Source of the DNA: Enterobacter pseudoroggenkampii
Lineage (GTDB): Bacteria; Pseudomonadota; Gammaproteobacteria; Enterobacterales; Enterobacteriaceae
DNA length: 64,000 nt
Direction of reading: 5' to 3'
Assembly (NCBI RefSeq): GCF_026420145.1
Contig: NZ_JAPMLV010000003.1
Location: 225,439 to 289,438, forward strand
The position numbers were made by a program, and so were the translations under genes. Each line of letters begins with the position of its first letter. The stretch's first letter is position 1. Positions 8,247 to 17,109 of this stretch are shown in pieces. The notes below the pieces were generated by a model. The model did not search any database. It was not told where the DNA came from and saw only the letters and a list, made by a program, of their open reading frames with translations.

Positions 8247-9866
8247 ATGGCTCATTTTGCGCAGTCCCCTTCTTTTATTTTGCATCAGGTCACCTGTCAG
8301 TTTCCGACGGGCGATACCCTTTTTGGTCCGCTGAATCTTTCGCTGGAACCCTCCCTGTGCGCGCTGGTTGGCCGCAACGGCAGCGGAAAAACGCGTCTGC
8401 TGCGCTTGCTGGCGGGGCTGGACGAACCGGCTACCGGTCATATCGAACGCTTTGGCTCGCATGCCTGGGTGGCGCAGCAGCACGTCATTTTTTCGCAGAC
8501 GACGCTGGCTGAATTGCTCGGATATGACGCGATTTTTGCGGCGCGTAAGCGCATCGACAGCGGCGATTACCAGCCCGACGATCTGGCGTTGCTCGACGGT
8601 TACTGGGATATAGCCGAACGTCTGAGCGAAGCGTTTATCAATGCGAAGCTCCCACCGTTTGATCCGGATAAACCTGCCGGTGAACTCAGCGGCGGCGAGC
8701 GCATTCGTGCCCTGCTGTGCGGGGCGTTTACGGCTGATGCGGATTTCATGCTGCTGGACGAGCCTACTAACCACCTGGATCGACAAGGCCGGGCGTGGTT
8801 CTACGACCAGTTGAGTCGGTATCAGGGCGGCGTACTGGTGGCCTCCCATGACCGTGAGTTACTGGCTCAGGTACCCCGTATCCTTGAGCTGAGCGCCTCG
8901 GGTCTGCGCAGCTACGGCGGAAATTATGCGGATTATCAAGCCCAGCGCGATGCCGAACAGCAGGCGGCCCGCGCTGCGCTGGAACATGCGGCAACCGAGC
9001 GCAAACGCACCCGCGCACGCATGCAAAAAGAGCATGATGACAGCCAGCGGCGGTCGGCAAAGACGTTACGCACCGTCGATACCCTGAATATCGCGTCGTT
9101 TGAGCGGGTCAAATATAAAGGCGCGGCAAAGGAACGTATCGGCACCTGGAAAAAACAGCACAGCGAGCAGAATGAAGCGCTGAACGCCGCGGTTAACAAG
9201 GCGCGTGAGCGGGTTGAAGACGATAACCCGGTGATGTTCACTCTGCCGGGGAGTCAGGTCCCGGAGGGCAAGCAGGTACTGGTGCTGGAGGATCTGGTGC
9301 TGCCGCATGTGCCTGTTCCACCGCTTACCTGGCGTATGGACGGACCGATGCGCGTGGCGTTAAAGGGACCGAACGGCTGCGGAAAATCGACGCTGTTAAA
9401 AACTATCCTCGGCGAGATGACTCCCCGTTCGGGTACCTGTAAGGTCTCCGTTAGCTGTGCTTATCTCGACCAGCATCTCTCCCGGCTCGATCTCTCGCAG
9501 TCGGTCATGACGCATCTCAATTTGAGTCATACCCCTCTGGAAGAGGGGGTATTGCGAACCCGTCTGGCGCAGCTTCAACTGGGAGCTGACAAAGTGATGC
9601 TCCCATTGGCGGCGCTCAGCGGCGGTGAGCGTCTTAAGGCTGCCCTGGCCTGCGTGCTGTGGCGCGCGGAGGCCACGCAGCTTCTGCTGCTGGATGAACC
9701 GACCAACCATCTGGATCTGGCTTCAGTCCAGGCCATTGAAGCGGCGCTGGCCGGTTTCCCTGGGGCACTGCTGGTGGTATCACACGATGAGGCGTTTTTA
9801 AGCGGCTTAACGTTAACGCATGAGCTGGTGTGGGAAGAGGCGGGTTGGCGTTGTGATAGCCTGTAA
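8247..9866 (+). CDS. ABC-F family ATPase (duplicated ABC domains)
   Basis: A 539-residue soluble protein with two ABC ATPase domains and no membrane segments, the ABC-F layout of ribosome-associated factors (EttA, YbiT, Uup, YheS). Domain 1 has GRNGSGKT, LSGGE and MLLDEPTNHLD. A charged linker (about 230-300, rich in E, K, R) follows. Domain 2 has GPNGCGKST, LSGGE and LLLDEPTNHLD. The ATG at 8247 has AGGA 6 bases upstream; the in-frame GTG at 8241 overlaps that site. E. coli K-12 lacks a gene here, so this is an extra paralogue in accessory DNA flanked by repeats. Translation factor or antibiotic-protection roles are both possible; the sequence does not decide. Confidence 0.88.
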   Translation: MAHFAQSPSFILHQVTCQFPTGDTLFGPLNLSLEPSLCALVGRNGSGKTRLLRLLAGLDEPATGHIERFGSHAWVAQQHVIFSQTTLAELLGYDAIFAARKRIDSGDYQPDDLALLDGYWDIAERLSEAFINAKLPPFDPDKPAGELSGGERIRALLCGAFTADADFMLLDEPTNHLDRQGRAWFYDQLSRYQGGVLVASHDRELLAQVPRILELSASGLRSYGGNYADYQAQRDAEQQAARAALEHAATERKRTRARMQKEHDDSQRRSAKTLRTVDTLNIASFERVKYKGAAKERIGTWKKQHSEQNEALNAAVNKARERVEDDNPVMFTLPGSQVPEGKQVLVLEDLVLPHVPVPPLTWRMDGPMRVALKGPNGCGKSTLLKTILGEMTPRSGTCKVSVSCAYLDQHLSRLDLSQSVMTHLNLSHTPLEEGVLRTRLAQLQLGADKVMLPLAALSGGERLKAALACVLWRAEATQLLLLDEPTNHLDLASVQAIEAALAGFPGALLVVSHDEAFLSGLTLTHELVWEEAGWRCDSL

Positions 9867-9867
9867 A

Positions 9868-9897
9868 ACACAAGCCCCCGCAAAGGCGGGGGCATTC
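9868..9897. terminator. Bidirectional terminator between ABC-F gene and yiaG
   Basis: GCCCCCGC-AAAG-GCGGGGGC forms a strong hairpin with weak A/T flanks on both sides, between convergent stops. Confidence 0.7.
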
Positions 9898-9905
9898 AAT
9901 CTTCA

Positions 9906-10193
9906 CTACGCTATCTGTTTGCTGAGTGCAGGGTTGGCCTGAATCAGGCGCATCAGCCTTAACTCGGTTGGGGTGGGTTTCTCACGTTTTGACTCCCACT
10001 CCTGCACCATAGCCACGCTGACACCCATCGCTCTGGCGAATTCTTCGGTTTTCAGTCCTGTCCCTTTGCGCAATTGCTCATATTCTGTAAAGGGATTGGA
10101 TTTTTGTTGCAGGGTAATCGTCTGCGGTACATCTTTAAAAATGATCTGTTCCAGACTGCTCAGCAGTTCAAACTCAGGATCTTTATATTCCAT
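9906..10193 (-). CDS. yiaG: HTH-type regulator YiaG
   Basis: A 95-residue XRE-type DNA-binding protein matching E. coli YiaG in size and position. The helix-turn-helix occupies about residues 45-75 (GLKTEEFARAMGVSVAMVQEWE), followed by the conserved tail RLIQANPALSKQ. This is the architecture of HigA/MqsA-like antitoxin domains, but no toxin gene sits beside it. A GAGG ribosome site precedes the ATG. Its targets are unknown. Confidence 0.9.
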   Translation of the reverse strand: MEYKDPEFELLSSLEQIIFKDVPQTITLQQKSNPFTEYEQLRKGTGLKTEEFARAMGVSVAMVQEWESKREKPTPTELRLMRLIQANPALSKQIA

Positions 10194-10524
10194 TGAGGAC
10201 TCCTCTTAAATCTCACATCGTGATCAAGAACATCAGAGAGCCAATTAAGAATAGTCCCTAATACCAACCCAGGATCGTCACGGGTGTGATTAATCGTGCG
10301 GTAACGATCGCTGTATCCGATTCAGCAATATGGAGAGTTATGCTAATTCCCTGATTAGTCATATGTCGGCTTCGCCAGGTATTTTTTTGTAAATGATAAG
10401 AAATAAATCGGCAATAGCCGTTTTGCATGAAAAGAGTATCTTGCAAGGCTGACCTGGACTATCCTTGTCAGCGTCGGGCACGCGTGTGCCGGTGTGCGCT
10501 TTTTTGGGTGAAAGGAGTAATAAA
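10194..10524. other. Spacer between yiaG and yiaF
   Basis: This 331-base divergent spacer must hold the promoters of both flanking genes, but I could not pick out a convincing -35/-10 pair. A GCACGC/GCGTGC-type hairpin lies near 10478-10490, close to the yiaF start. No gene-like frame was found. Confidence 0.5.
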
Positions 10525-11235
10525 ATGGCGACAGGAAAGTCCTGCTCTCGCTGGTTTGCGCCTATTGCGGCGTTGTTGATGGTTGTTAGCCTGAGTGGGT
10601 GTTTTGATAAAGAAGGCGATCAGCGCAAAGCGTTTATCGATTTTCTGCAGAATACAGTGATGCGCAGCGGCGAGCGGTTGCCGACGCTGACTGCGGATCA
10701 GAAAAAACAGTTTGGCCCCTTCGTGTCCGATTACGCCATTCTTTATGGTTATTCACAGCAGGTGAGCCAGGCGATGGATTCCGGTATCCGCCCGGTAGTG
10801 GATAGCGTGAACGCCATCCGCGTTCCACAGGATTATATGACGCAACGTGAACCGCTGCGCCAGTCCAACGGTGCGCTTGGCGTGCTGAGCCAGCAGTTGC
10901 AAAATGCGAAAATGCAGGCTGACGCGTCACGTTCTGCGCTGAAGCAGGGCGACGATCTCAAACCGGTCTTCGACAAAGTGTATGAGAAAGTGGTGACCAA
11001 ACCGTCTGAAGCACTGCAGCCGTTGATTCCAGCCGCGCAAATCTTCACGCAGCAGCTGGTCCAGGTGGGTGACTTTATCGCCCAGCAGAATACGCAGGTG
11101 AGCTTTGTTGCCAACGGTATTCAGTTCCCGACCTCGCAGCAGGCAAGCCAGTACAATACGCTGATTGGGCCGCTGGCCTCCCAGCATCAGGCCTTTAGCC
11201 AGGCCTGGAGTGCGGCAGTCACTGCCACAGAATAA
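10525..11235 (+). CDS. yiaF: YiaF-type DUF3053 lipoprotein
   Basis: A 236-residue protein matching E. coli YiaF in length and place. The start at 10525 has AAAGGAG upstream. A signal peptide ends in the lipobox LSGC (MVVSLSGCFDKEGDQ, Cys at residue 26), so it is likely an anchored lipoprotein. The mature region is helical and rich in Gln and Ala (DUF3053). The function is unknown. A strong terminator follows at once. Confidence 0.9.
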   Translation: MATGKSCSRWFAPIAALLMVVSLSGCFDKEGDQRKAFIDFLQNTVMRSGERLPTLTADQKKQFGPFVSDYAILYGYSQQVSQAMDSGIRPVVDSVNAIRVPQDYMTQREPLRQSNGALGVLSQQLQNAKMQADASRSALKQGDDLKPVFDKVYEKVVTKPSEALQPLIPAAQIFTQQLVQVGDFIAQQNTQVSFVANGIQFPTSQQASQYNTLIGPLASQHQAFSQAWSAAVTATE

Positions 11236-11238
11236 GAC

Positions 11239-11268
11239 GAAAAACCCCGCTTCTGGCGGGGTTTTTTA
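11239..11268 (+). terminator. Terminator of yiaF
   Basis: AACCCCGC-TTCT-GCGGGGTT is followed by a T-run. Confidence 0.93.
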
Positions 11269-11287
11269 TGCGTAGCGAAAATAACGC

Positions 11288-11316
11288 TTGTCATTCCTCT
11301 ACCACATCGGTATAAC
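11288..11316 (+). promoter_or_regulatory. cspA promoter
   Basis: TTGTCA (11288-11293) and TATAAC (11311-11316) are separated by exactly 17 bases. Transcription would start just before the cold-box sequence. Confidence 0.8.
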
Positions 11317-11324
11317 TATCCCCG

Positions 11325-11480
11325 TCGGTTTGTTACACAGACCTAAAGCAGTTTAGTAAAGCAGTCCAGATTGTTATCCATAGATACCCTTCGTTGTGAC
11401 CCTTCCTTCATCGCTTAAAAATCTGTAACGCAATCCATCAAGCCGGAAGGCACAATATATTTGTTAATAAGGTAATTTCT
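11325..11480 (+). promoter_or_regulatory. cspA cold-shock 5' leader (thermosensor)
   Basis: A leader of about 156 bases, close to the E. coli cspA 5' UTR in length and sequence landmarks. It begins with a cold-box-like CGGTTTGTTACACAGACC (11326) and ends in AAGGTAA before the ATG. In E. coli this leader refolds at low temperature to expose the ribosome site and stabilise the mRNA. That behaviour is inferred here from similarity. Confidence 0.85.
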
Positions 11481-11693
11481 ATGTCTGCTAAAATGACTGG
11501 TCTGGTAAAATGGTTCAACGCTGATAAAGGTTTCGGCTTCATCACTCCTGACGATGGCTCTAAAGACGTGTTCGTACACTTCTCTGCTATCCAGAACGAT
11601 GGCTACAAATCTCTGGACGAAGGTCAGAAAGTGTCCTTCACCATCGAAAGCGGCGCTAAAGGCCCAGCAGCTGGTAACGTTGTAAGCCTGTAA
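11481..11693 (+). CDS. cspA: Major cold-shock protein CspA
   Basis: A 70-residue cold-shock domain protein that acts as an RNA chaperone and antiterminator after temperature downshift. RNP1 (KGFGFI) and RNP2 (VFVHF) are intact. The sequence differs from E. coli CspA at only a few positions (for example Ala3 for Gly, Val for Thr near the end). The long leader supports the assignment to CspA rather than another Csp paralogue. Confidence 0.97.
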   Translation: MSAKMTGLVKWFNADKGFGFITPDDGSKDVFVHFSAIQNDGYKSLDEGQKVSFTIESGAKGPAAGNVVSL

Positions 11694-11719
11694 GCTTCCA
11701 ACCCAGTAGCAAAGAATTT

Positions 11720-11747
11720 AAAAACCCGCCTTCTGGCGGGTTTTTTC
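11720..11747 (+). terminator. Terminator of cspA
   Basis: AACCCGCC-TTCT-GGCGGGTT with six T residues. It also lies just after the convergent ghrB stop. Confidence 0.92.
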
Positions 11748-11751
11748 GTTT

Positions 11752-12726
11752 CTACCGTTGCACCTGCGGGTTCACGCAGTTTATCTCCACCTTTCCACCT
11801 AATGCGGCAATCAGATTATCAACCGCGGTGGCCGCCATGTTGTAGCGCGTCTCATGGGTGGCTGAGCCGATGTGGGGCAGGGCAACCACGTTAGGCAGCG
11901 AAAGCAGTGGCGAATCCACCGGCAGCGGCTCCTGCTCAAACACGTCCAGACCTGCGGCATGGATCTCACCGTTTTGCAGGGCCTCAATCAGCGCCTTCTC
12001 ATCCACCACCGGGCCACGACCCGCGTTGATGAAAATGGCGGACGTCTTCATTTTTTCAAACGCCTCTTTGCCGATCAGATGACGGGTTTCGTTCGTTAGC
12101 GGCAGAACCAGGCAGACAAAATCGGCTTCCTGCAGCAGGGTATCCAGCTCGCAGTAACGGGCGTTGAAGCGTTCTTCGGCTTCACTGTGATGGCGACGCG
12201 CGTTATATAGAATCGGCATGTTAAAACCAAAATGCGCGCGCTGCGCCAGCGCCAGCCCGATACGTCCCATGCCAACAATGCCCAGCGTTTTGCCGTGAAC
12301 ATCCACACCGAACCAGTCCGGACCAATGCTCTTTGTCCATTCACCCGCTTTGACGCGCTCAGCCACTTCCACCACGCGACGGGCCGTGGTGAGCATGAGC
12401 GCCATCAGCGTATCGGCCACGGTTTCCGTCAGGGCATGCGGCGTATGCATCAGCAGGATCTTGCGGGCGTTTAGGGCATCCACGTCGAAGTTGTCGTAAC
12501 CCACGGAAACGGTTGAGGTAGCACGAAGCTTCGGCATTTTCTCCAGCAGGGCGACATCCACTTTTTCGCTTGAACCCAGCAGGCCTTCGGCGCTGGCGAA
12601 CGCGTCGGCGTGCTGTGCCACGGTTTCCGGGCGCAGGTTCTTCACCTGCGTAACGGTGAAGTGCTCTTCAAGACGTTTCTGCAGATCTTCCGGCAGGGCT
12701 TTATACAAAATGACGGACGGCTTCAT
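11752..12726 (-). CDS. ghrB: 2-ketoaldonate/glyoxylate reductase GhrB (KguD role)
   Basis: A 324-residue D-isomer-specific 2-hydroxyacid dehydrogenase, the same length as E. coli GhrB. It is an NADPH-dependent reductase of glyoxylate, hydroxypyruvate and 2-ketogluconate-type acids. The Rossmann motif GIVGMGRIG and the catalytic Arg/Glu/His positions (NAGRGP, DVFEQEP, PHIGSAT) are present. The start at 12726 matches the E. coli N-terminus ([12 protein letters not shown]); the upstream extension is rejected. It ends a kguE-kguK-kguT-ghrB series, so here it probably reduces 2-keto-6-phosphogluconate, as KguD does in Pseudomonas (inference). Confidence 0.94.
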   Translation of the reverse strand: MKPSVILYKALPEDLQKRLEEHFTVTQVKNLRPETVAQHADAFASAEGLLGSSEKVDVALLEKMPKLRATSTVSVGYDNFDVDALNARKILLMHTPHALTETVADTLMALMLTTARRVVEVAERVKAGEWTKSIGPDWFGVDVHGKTLGIVGMGRIGLALAQRAHFGFNMPILYNARRHHSEAEERFNARYCELDTLLQEADFVCLVLPLTNETRHLIGKEAFEKMKTSAIFINAGRGPVVDEKALIEALQNGEIHAAGLDVFEQEPLPVDSPLLSLPNVVALPHIGSATHETRYNMAATAVDNLIAALGGKVEINCVNPQVQR

Positions 12727-12754
12727 GCTAATCTCCGTTGATTTTTTTAAGGAT

Positions 12755-14035
12755 TCAGGCGTGGCGAGCGCCGACAGGGTGTTGTTGATTATTAGCAGGC
12801 TTAACAATCAGAGTAAGCCACACCGAGGCGAAAAGCGCCACCCCCATAAAGATGTACGATGCGGACGGACTGCCGGTGGCACCGTTCAGGTAACCCACGA
12901 ACCAGGAGCCGCAGAACGAACCCAGTGCACCCATACTGTTAATCAGTGCCATCGCGCCACCCGCAACGTTACGCGGCAGCATCTCGGGGATGATGGCGAA
13001 GAACGGTCCGTACGGGGCGTACATGGCGGCACCGGCAATCACCAGCAGCGTATAAGAGACCCAGAAGTGGTTTGCGCCCACGGCCCAGGAGCCAATAAAG
13101 GCGAAGGCAGCAATCAGCAGCAGCGGCCAGACAAACAGCTTGCGGTTCTGCAGCTTGTCCGACGCCCAGGAGACGATGATCATCGCGATGGTTGCCGCCA
13201 GATACGGTACGGATGACAGCCAGCCTACTTCGACCATGCCGAGGTTTTCACCGCCGCTGCGGATAATGGACGGCAGCCACAGCACAAAGCCGTACACGCC
13301 AATGCTCCAGGTAAAATACTGTGCGCAAAGCAGGATCACGTTACGCGAGCGGAAGGCTTCACCATAGTTACGTACCGCCTTCAGACCTTGCTGTTCTTTA
13401 TCCAGCTGCGCCTGCAGCGCTGCTTTTTCATCTTCGGAAAGCCACTTCGCCTGGGCAGGTTTATCTTTCACCAGCACCCACCAGCAGAAGGCCCAGATAA
13501 TTGCCGGCACCCCTTCAATGATAAACATCTCGCGCCAGCCGAAGGACTGGATCAGGTAGCCCGACACCACCGACATCCACAGTACCGTGACCGGGTTACC
13601 GAGGATCAGGAAGGTATTCGCGCGCGAGCGCTCAGATTTGGTAAACCAGTTGCTGATGTAGATCAGCATCGCGGGCATAACCGCCGCCTCAACGACACCG
13701 AGGATAAAGCGAATGGCGGCCAGGGCAGGAATATTGTTCACCATGCCGGTCAGTGACGCGCAGGCGCCCCACAGGATCAGACAGATGAAGATCAGCTTAC
13801 GCACGCTGCGGCGTTCCGCATAAATCGCGCCGGGGATCTGGAAGAAGAAGTAACCCAGGAAGAAAAGGGCACCCAGCAGGGAAGAAATACCTTTGGTGAT
13901 CCCGAGGTCCTCGGTGATCCCCGCTGCGGACGCGAAGCTGAAGTTGGCACGGTCAAGGTACGCCAGGCTGTACGTGATAAACACGATTGGCATGATGTAC
14001 CACCAGCGTTTTACTGCATTGGTCGAACTGTTCAT
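12755..14035 (-). CDS. kguT: MFS transporter, probable 2-ketogluconate permease KguT
   Basis: A 426-residue major facilitator protein of the anion:cation symporter (phthalate/hexuronate) type with about 12 hydrophobic segments. The N-terminus ([20 protein letters not shown]) carries the family's YLDRAN signature, and a central polar loop lies near residues 195-235. The start at 14035 fits this family; the preceding 17 codons look untranslated. It sits between kguK and ghrB in the 2-ketogluconate gene series, so that substrate is inferred from context. Confidence 0.85.
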   Translation of the reverse strand: MNSSTNAVKRWWYIMPIVFITYSLAYLDRANFSFASAAGITEDLGITKGISSLLGALFFLGYFFFQIPGAIYAERRSVRKLIFICLILWGACASLTGMVNNIPALAAIRFILGVVEAAVMPAMLIYISNWFTKSERSRANTFLILGNPVTVLWMSVVSGYLIQSFGWREMFIIEGVPAIIWAFCWWVLVKDKPAQAKWLSEDEKAALQAQLDKEQQGLKAVRNYGEAFRSRNVILLCAQYFTWSIGVYGFVLWLPSIIRSGGENLGMVEVGWLSSVPYLAATIAMIIVSWASDKLQNRKLFVWPLLLIAAFAFIGSWAVGANHFWVSYTLLVIAGAAMYAPYGPFFAIIPEMLPRNVAGGAMALINSMGALGSFCGSWFVGYLNGATGSPSASYIFMGVALFASVWLTLIVKPANNQQHPVGARHA

Positions 14036-14116
14036 AGGCTTGCCTCTGTTGTTGAGGTTGTTACCGCCGTTGTCTGTAGGGTACACGGTGGCTTAATTAT
14101 CTGGTGCGGCTTGTTG

Positions 14117-14150
14117 CCCTCACCCTGGCCCTCTCCCACCGGGAGAGGGA
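14117..14150. repeat. REP-like element in kguK-kguT spacer
   Basis: CCCTCACCCTGG-CCCTCTCCC is followed by GGGAGAGGG, the same family as at 7976 and 17067. It lies inside the operon spacer and may stabilise or separate the mRNA segments. Confidence 0.75.
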
Positions 14151-14152
14151 AT

Positions 14153-15091
14153 TCATACTCCGAGCTGTGCTCGGGTGGGTAATCCTTCGCTGTCGCCCTG
14201 CACCTGAATGGCCAGCGAGCCAATCTTGTTGCCCCGCGCGACGGCCTTCTGCAGCGTTTTGCCTTCCAGCAGGGCGCTAATTACGCCAACGGCAAAACCG
14301 TCGCCCGCGCCGACCGTGTCGACAACGTTCTCAACCTTCACCGCCGCGACCGCGCCCTGTTCGCCGTTGGCCGTCTTGAACCATGCGCCATCGGCACCGG
14401 TCTTCAGCACTACCGCTTTTACCCCTTTATTCAGATAGAAATCAGCAATGCCTTCCGGCGTATTTTCACCCGTCAGGATCATCCCTTCTTTCAGCCCCGG
14501 CAGAACCCAGTCCGCTCTGAACGCCAGACGGTTCAGTTTCTCGACCATTTCCGCTTCGCTTTTCCACAGCACCGGACGCAGGTTAGGATCGAACGAGATC
14601 GTTTTTCCCTGGGCTTTCAGAGTGGCTGCCGCATGATCCAGCAGTTCATACGAGCTGGCAGAGAGCGCTGCCGCCACGCCGCTCAGGTGCAGGTGGCGCG
14701 CGGAGGCGAAATAGTCGGCGTGGTAATCCGCAACAGAGAGGTGGCTTGCTGCCGATCCTTTGCGGAAATACTCCACAATGGGATCGGTTCCATTTTCGAC
14801 CTTGGATTTAAGCTGAAACCCGGTAGGGAAGCGTCCGTCAAGGGTGACGCCTGCAGCATCGATACCCTCTTTTTTCAGCGAATCGAGAACGAAATGGCCA
14901 AAGCTGTCATCCCCCACGCGGCTGACCCAGCCCACGTTCAGGCCGAGACGCGCCAGGCCGGTCGCGACGTTGAGCTCTGCGCCTGCGACGCGCTTGATAA
15001 AGTGCTCTACCGCGCTCAGTTCGCCCGTTTCAGTGGCGACAAACATCGCCATGGCTTCGCCGATCGTGATGACATCCAGCGTCTTGTGCAT
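14153..15091 (-). CDS. kguK: 2-ketogluconokinase (PfkB family)
   Basis: A 312-residue PfkB/ribokinase-family sugar kinase. The N-terminal GEAMAMF segment and the C-terminal signature DTVGAGDGFAVG, with the catalytic Asp, are clear. In the Pseudomonas kgu pathway this enzyme makes 2-keto-6-phosphogluconate; the homologous neighbours on both sides support that role over generic 2-keto-3-deoxygluconate kinase. Only three bases separate it from kguE, so the two are co-translated. The RBS GAGGAG lies within the end of kguE. Confidence 0.88.
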   Translation of the reverse strand: MHKTLDVITIGEAMAMFVATETGELSAVEHFIKRVAGAELNVATGLARLGLNVGWVSRVGDDSFGHFVLDSLKKEGIDAAGVTLDGRFPTGFQLKSKVENGTDPIVEYFRKGSAASHLSVADYHADYFASARHLHLSGVAAALSASSYELLDHAAATLKAQGKTISFDPNLRPVLWKSEAEMVEKLNRLAFRADWVLPGLKEGMILTGENTPEGIADFYLNKGVKAVVLKTGADGAWFKTANGEQGAVAAVKVENVVDTVGAGDGFAVGVISALLEGKTLQKAVARGNKIGSLAIQVQGDSEGLPTRAQLGV

Positions 15092-15094
15092 GAT

Positions 15095-15844
15095 TTACTC
15101 CTCGCGCAGCAGGTTGACGTAATGGCGGGTAACGGCGGTTAAATCCGTCCCTTCCAGCGGGAACTCGATCCCGCGTGGGGCATCGGCAGGCAGCTGGCCG
15201 AGCAGATCCAGCCAGCGTGCATCGGCGTGGTCCGGTGCCACGGCGCGGAAGTTATCTTTATGCGGCACGGCGGCTTTAACGTGGATATAGCTCACCGCAG
15301 GGGCCAGATGACGTGCGGCTTCTTCAGGCGAATCGCCAACCCACAGCCAGTTGCCCATGTCGAAGGTCAGCGTGACGGGGAGCGCCATTTCCCGGCAGGC
15401 GGCCTGGAAGCGCTGCATGGGGGCGAGCTGTCCGCAGTCGGTCTGATCGTTCTCCACGACCAGCGCCATGCCGCTTGCGTTCAGCAGGCTACGCAGGGCG
15501 TCGAGAGGCTGCGCATCGCGGAAATGGCCCAGGGAAACCTTCAGCCACAGGGCGTTCAGGGTGCTGGCCTCAGAGAGATAGCGGGTCAGGTCCGGGTTGA
15601 GGGTGCCGTCTGGCATAAACAGGGCGACGGGGGCGGAGTAGCACGCCAGCAGGCCGAGCAGCTCAATGGATTCTCCCAGCGCCGGCAGCGCCAGCAGCTC
15701 GTCGCTGCTGAACAGTTCCCGGCGGATCTCCACGCCGTCTGCCCCTGCGCCTGCAATAACGGGCAGCATCGCCCGCTGACCGCCCGCCTGTCGCACCTGT
15801 TCCGCACCGTACGCGGCGGTGACCACCATAATTTTCCTGCCCAT
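15095..15844 (-). CDS. kguE: KguE-type sugar phosphate isomerase/epimerase
   Basis: A 249-residue TIM-barrel protein of the xylose isomerase-like family. Metal-site-type residues are visible in GVEIRREL, LVVENDQ, LTFDMGNWLW and SYIHVKA. It is the first gene of the 2-ketogluconate operon in Pseudomonas, where its exact reaction is not settled. The start at 15844 is chosen because GGAG lies 8 bases upstream; an ATG at 15865 is in frame but lacks a ribosome site and sits at the expected transcription start. Confidence 0.85.
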   Translation of the reverse strand: MGRKIMVVTAAYGAEQVRQAGGQRAMLPVIAGAGADGVEIRRELFSSDELLALPALGESIELLGLLACYSAPVALFMPDGTLNPDLTRYLSEASTLNALWLKVSLGHFRDAQPLDALRSLLNASGMALVVENDQTDCGQLAPMQRFQAACREMALPVTLTFDMGNWLWVGDSPEEAARHLAPAVSYIHVKAAVPHKDNFRAVAPDHADARWLDLLGQLPADAPRGIEFPLEGTDLTAVTRHYVNLLREE

Positions 15845-15871
15845 CTTCGGACTCCATCGCAACATATCAAT

Positions 15872-15900
15872 ACTATTACGCTAGATGGAACCGGTTCCAA
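15872..15900 (-). promoter_or_regulatory. kgu operon promoter
   Basis: On the minus strand TTGGAA (15900-15895) is spaced 16-17 bases from TAATAGT (15878-15872). The -35 overlaps the palindromic operator, which suits repression by a LacI-type protein. Confidence 0.6.
15886..15899. promoter_or_regulatory. PtxS-type operator
   Basis: TGGAACCGGTTCCA is a perfect 14-base palindrome and differs from the Pseudomonas PtxS operator TGAAACCGGTTTCA at two symmetric positions. It overlaps the -35 of the kgu promoter. Confidence 0.75.
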
Positions 15901-15923
15901 AGAAAAGGTCAGGATGTTGAATT

Positions 15924-15939
15924 TATGATCGCTATCACA
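15924..15939. promoter_or_regulatory. CRP-binding site upstream of kgu
   Basis: Read on the minus strand, TGTGATAGCGATCATA matches TGTGA-N6-TCACA at nine of ten positions. It is centred roughly 62-66 bases before the inferred start, a class I activation distance. Confidence 0.6.
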
Positions 15940-15947
15940 AGGGAAAT

Positions 15948-16964
15948 TTAACGCGCGGTGGAGCCGCGAACGATCAGCTCGCCGGAGAAGACCTGCTCGC
16001 GAACGGCATCGCTGGTGCCTTCAATACGACGAACCACTTGTTCAACAGCAGCATAGCCAATCTGCCAGGTGGGTTGTTTGAGTGTCGTAATGCCGACGCC
16101 GGCCAGCTCCGCCCACTCCAGCTCATCAAACCCCAGCAGACCGATATCGCTGCCCCAGTGCAGGCCAATACGCTTGAGCGAGCGGGCGACCTGGAGCGTC
16201 AGCGCTCCGTTGGCTGAGATAACGGCTTTGCGCATCCCGCGATGGCGCGTGTGGAACTGACGCAGGGTGTTGTCGAGCTGCCCCGCCTCGTGAAGCGGCG
16301 TTTCGGCATTTTCGGCGATCACGCCGGGATATCGCTCCAGCGTGGTGCGAAATGCGCTCAGGCGCTCGCGACGGGTGTTGACCATCCCCAGCGGTTCACT
16401 CAGAAACAGAATGGCCTCGAAGCCCTGCTCAATCAGATGTTCGGTGGCGGTCGTGGCGGCCTGGGTGTTATCCAGCCCGACGACATCGCAGGCAAATTCC
16501 GGGATTTTACGGTCGATAAGGACCATCGGCAGGGAGGATTGCTGCAGGCGGTTTAACCCCTCTTCGCGCATGCCCACCGCGTTAACCACGATCCCTTCCA
16601 CCTGATAGCTGCGCAGCAGGTCGAGGTAATGCAGCTCCTGATCGACTTCGTTGTTGGTATTACAGACCAGCGGCGTGAAACCCTTCTCGCGACAGGCGGC
16701 TTCAATACCGCTAAGCACGTTCACGGAATAGGGGTTGGTGATATCGGCGATGATAAGCCCGATAAGGCGGGTGCGACCACGTTTGAGCCCGCGCGCCATG
16801 AGGCTGGGACGGTAGTCGAGATCGGCAATGGCTTGTTCAATACGCGCCAGCAGTGCGTCGGACAACAGGTGTTTTTCGCCATTGAGGTAGCGCGAAATGC
16901 TGGTTTTACCGGTTTTGGCGGCTTTCGCCACGTCGCTGATGGTGGCCCGGGCTGGTTTGCTCAT
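15948..16964 (-). CDS. ptxS: LacI-family repressor, PtxS-like
   Basis: A 338-residue LacI/GalR regulator. The N-terminal helix-turn-helix (TISDVAKAAKTGKTSISRYLNG) and hinge (RPSLMARGLKRGRTRLIG) are followed by a periplasmic-binding-type sensor domain. It lies immediately upstream of kguE on the same strand, exactly the ptxS-kguEKTD layout of Pseudomonas, where PtxS binds 2-ketogluconate. The palindromic operator in the intervening 103 bases supports this. AGGGA precedes the ATG. Confidence 0.85.
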   Translation of the reverse strand: MSKPARATISDVAKAAKTGKTSISRYLNGEKHLLSDALLARIEQAIADLDYRPSLMARGLKRGRTRLIGLIIADITNPYSVNVLSGIEAACREKGFTPLVCNTNNEVDQELHYLDLLRSYQVEGIVVNAVGMREEGLNRLQQSSLPMVLIDRKIPEFACDVVGLDNTQAATTATEHLIEQGFEAILFLSEPLGMVNTRRERLSAFRTTLERYPGVIAENAETPLHEAGQLDNTLRQFHTRHRGMRKAVISANGALTLQVARSLKRIGLHWGSDIGLLGFDELEWAELAGVGITTLKQPTWQIGYAAVEQVVRRIEGTSDAVREQVFSGELIVRGSTAR

Positions 16965-17066
16965 CGCTGATTTCCCTGAATTTAGTGAGAATACCTTAGC
17001 GGGAAAATCGGACGAATCAAGTAATTTGCCCGGTGGCGCTGCGCTTACCTGGGGTGCGGTCTGGTG

Positions 17067-17100
17067 CCCTCACCCCAACCCTCTCCCACGGGGAGAGGGG
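17067..17100. repeat. REP-like element
   Basis: CCCTCACCCCAA-CCCTCTCCC is followed by GGGGAGAGGGG; the flanking GGTGCGGTCTGGTG resembles that at 14100-14116. It lies between ptxS and yiaD. Confidence 0.75.
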
Positions 17101-17109
17101 GAAATGCGA

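Noticed and set aside
10258..10446. A 62-codon minus-strand frame in the yiaG-yiaF spacer
   Set aside because: No ribosome site, no recognisable family, and it covers the promoter region needed by flanking genes.
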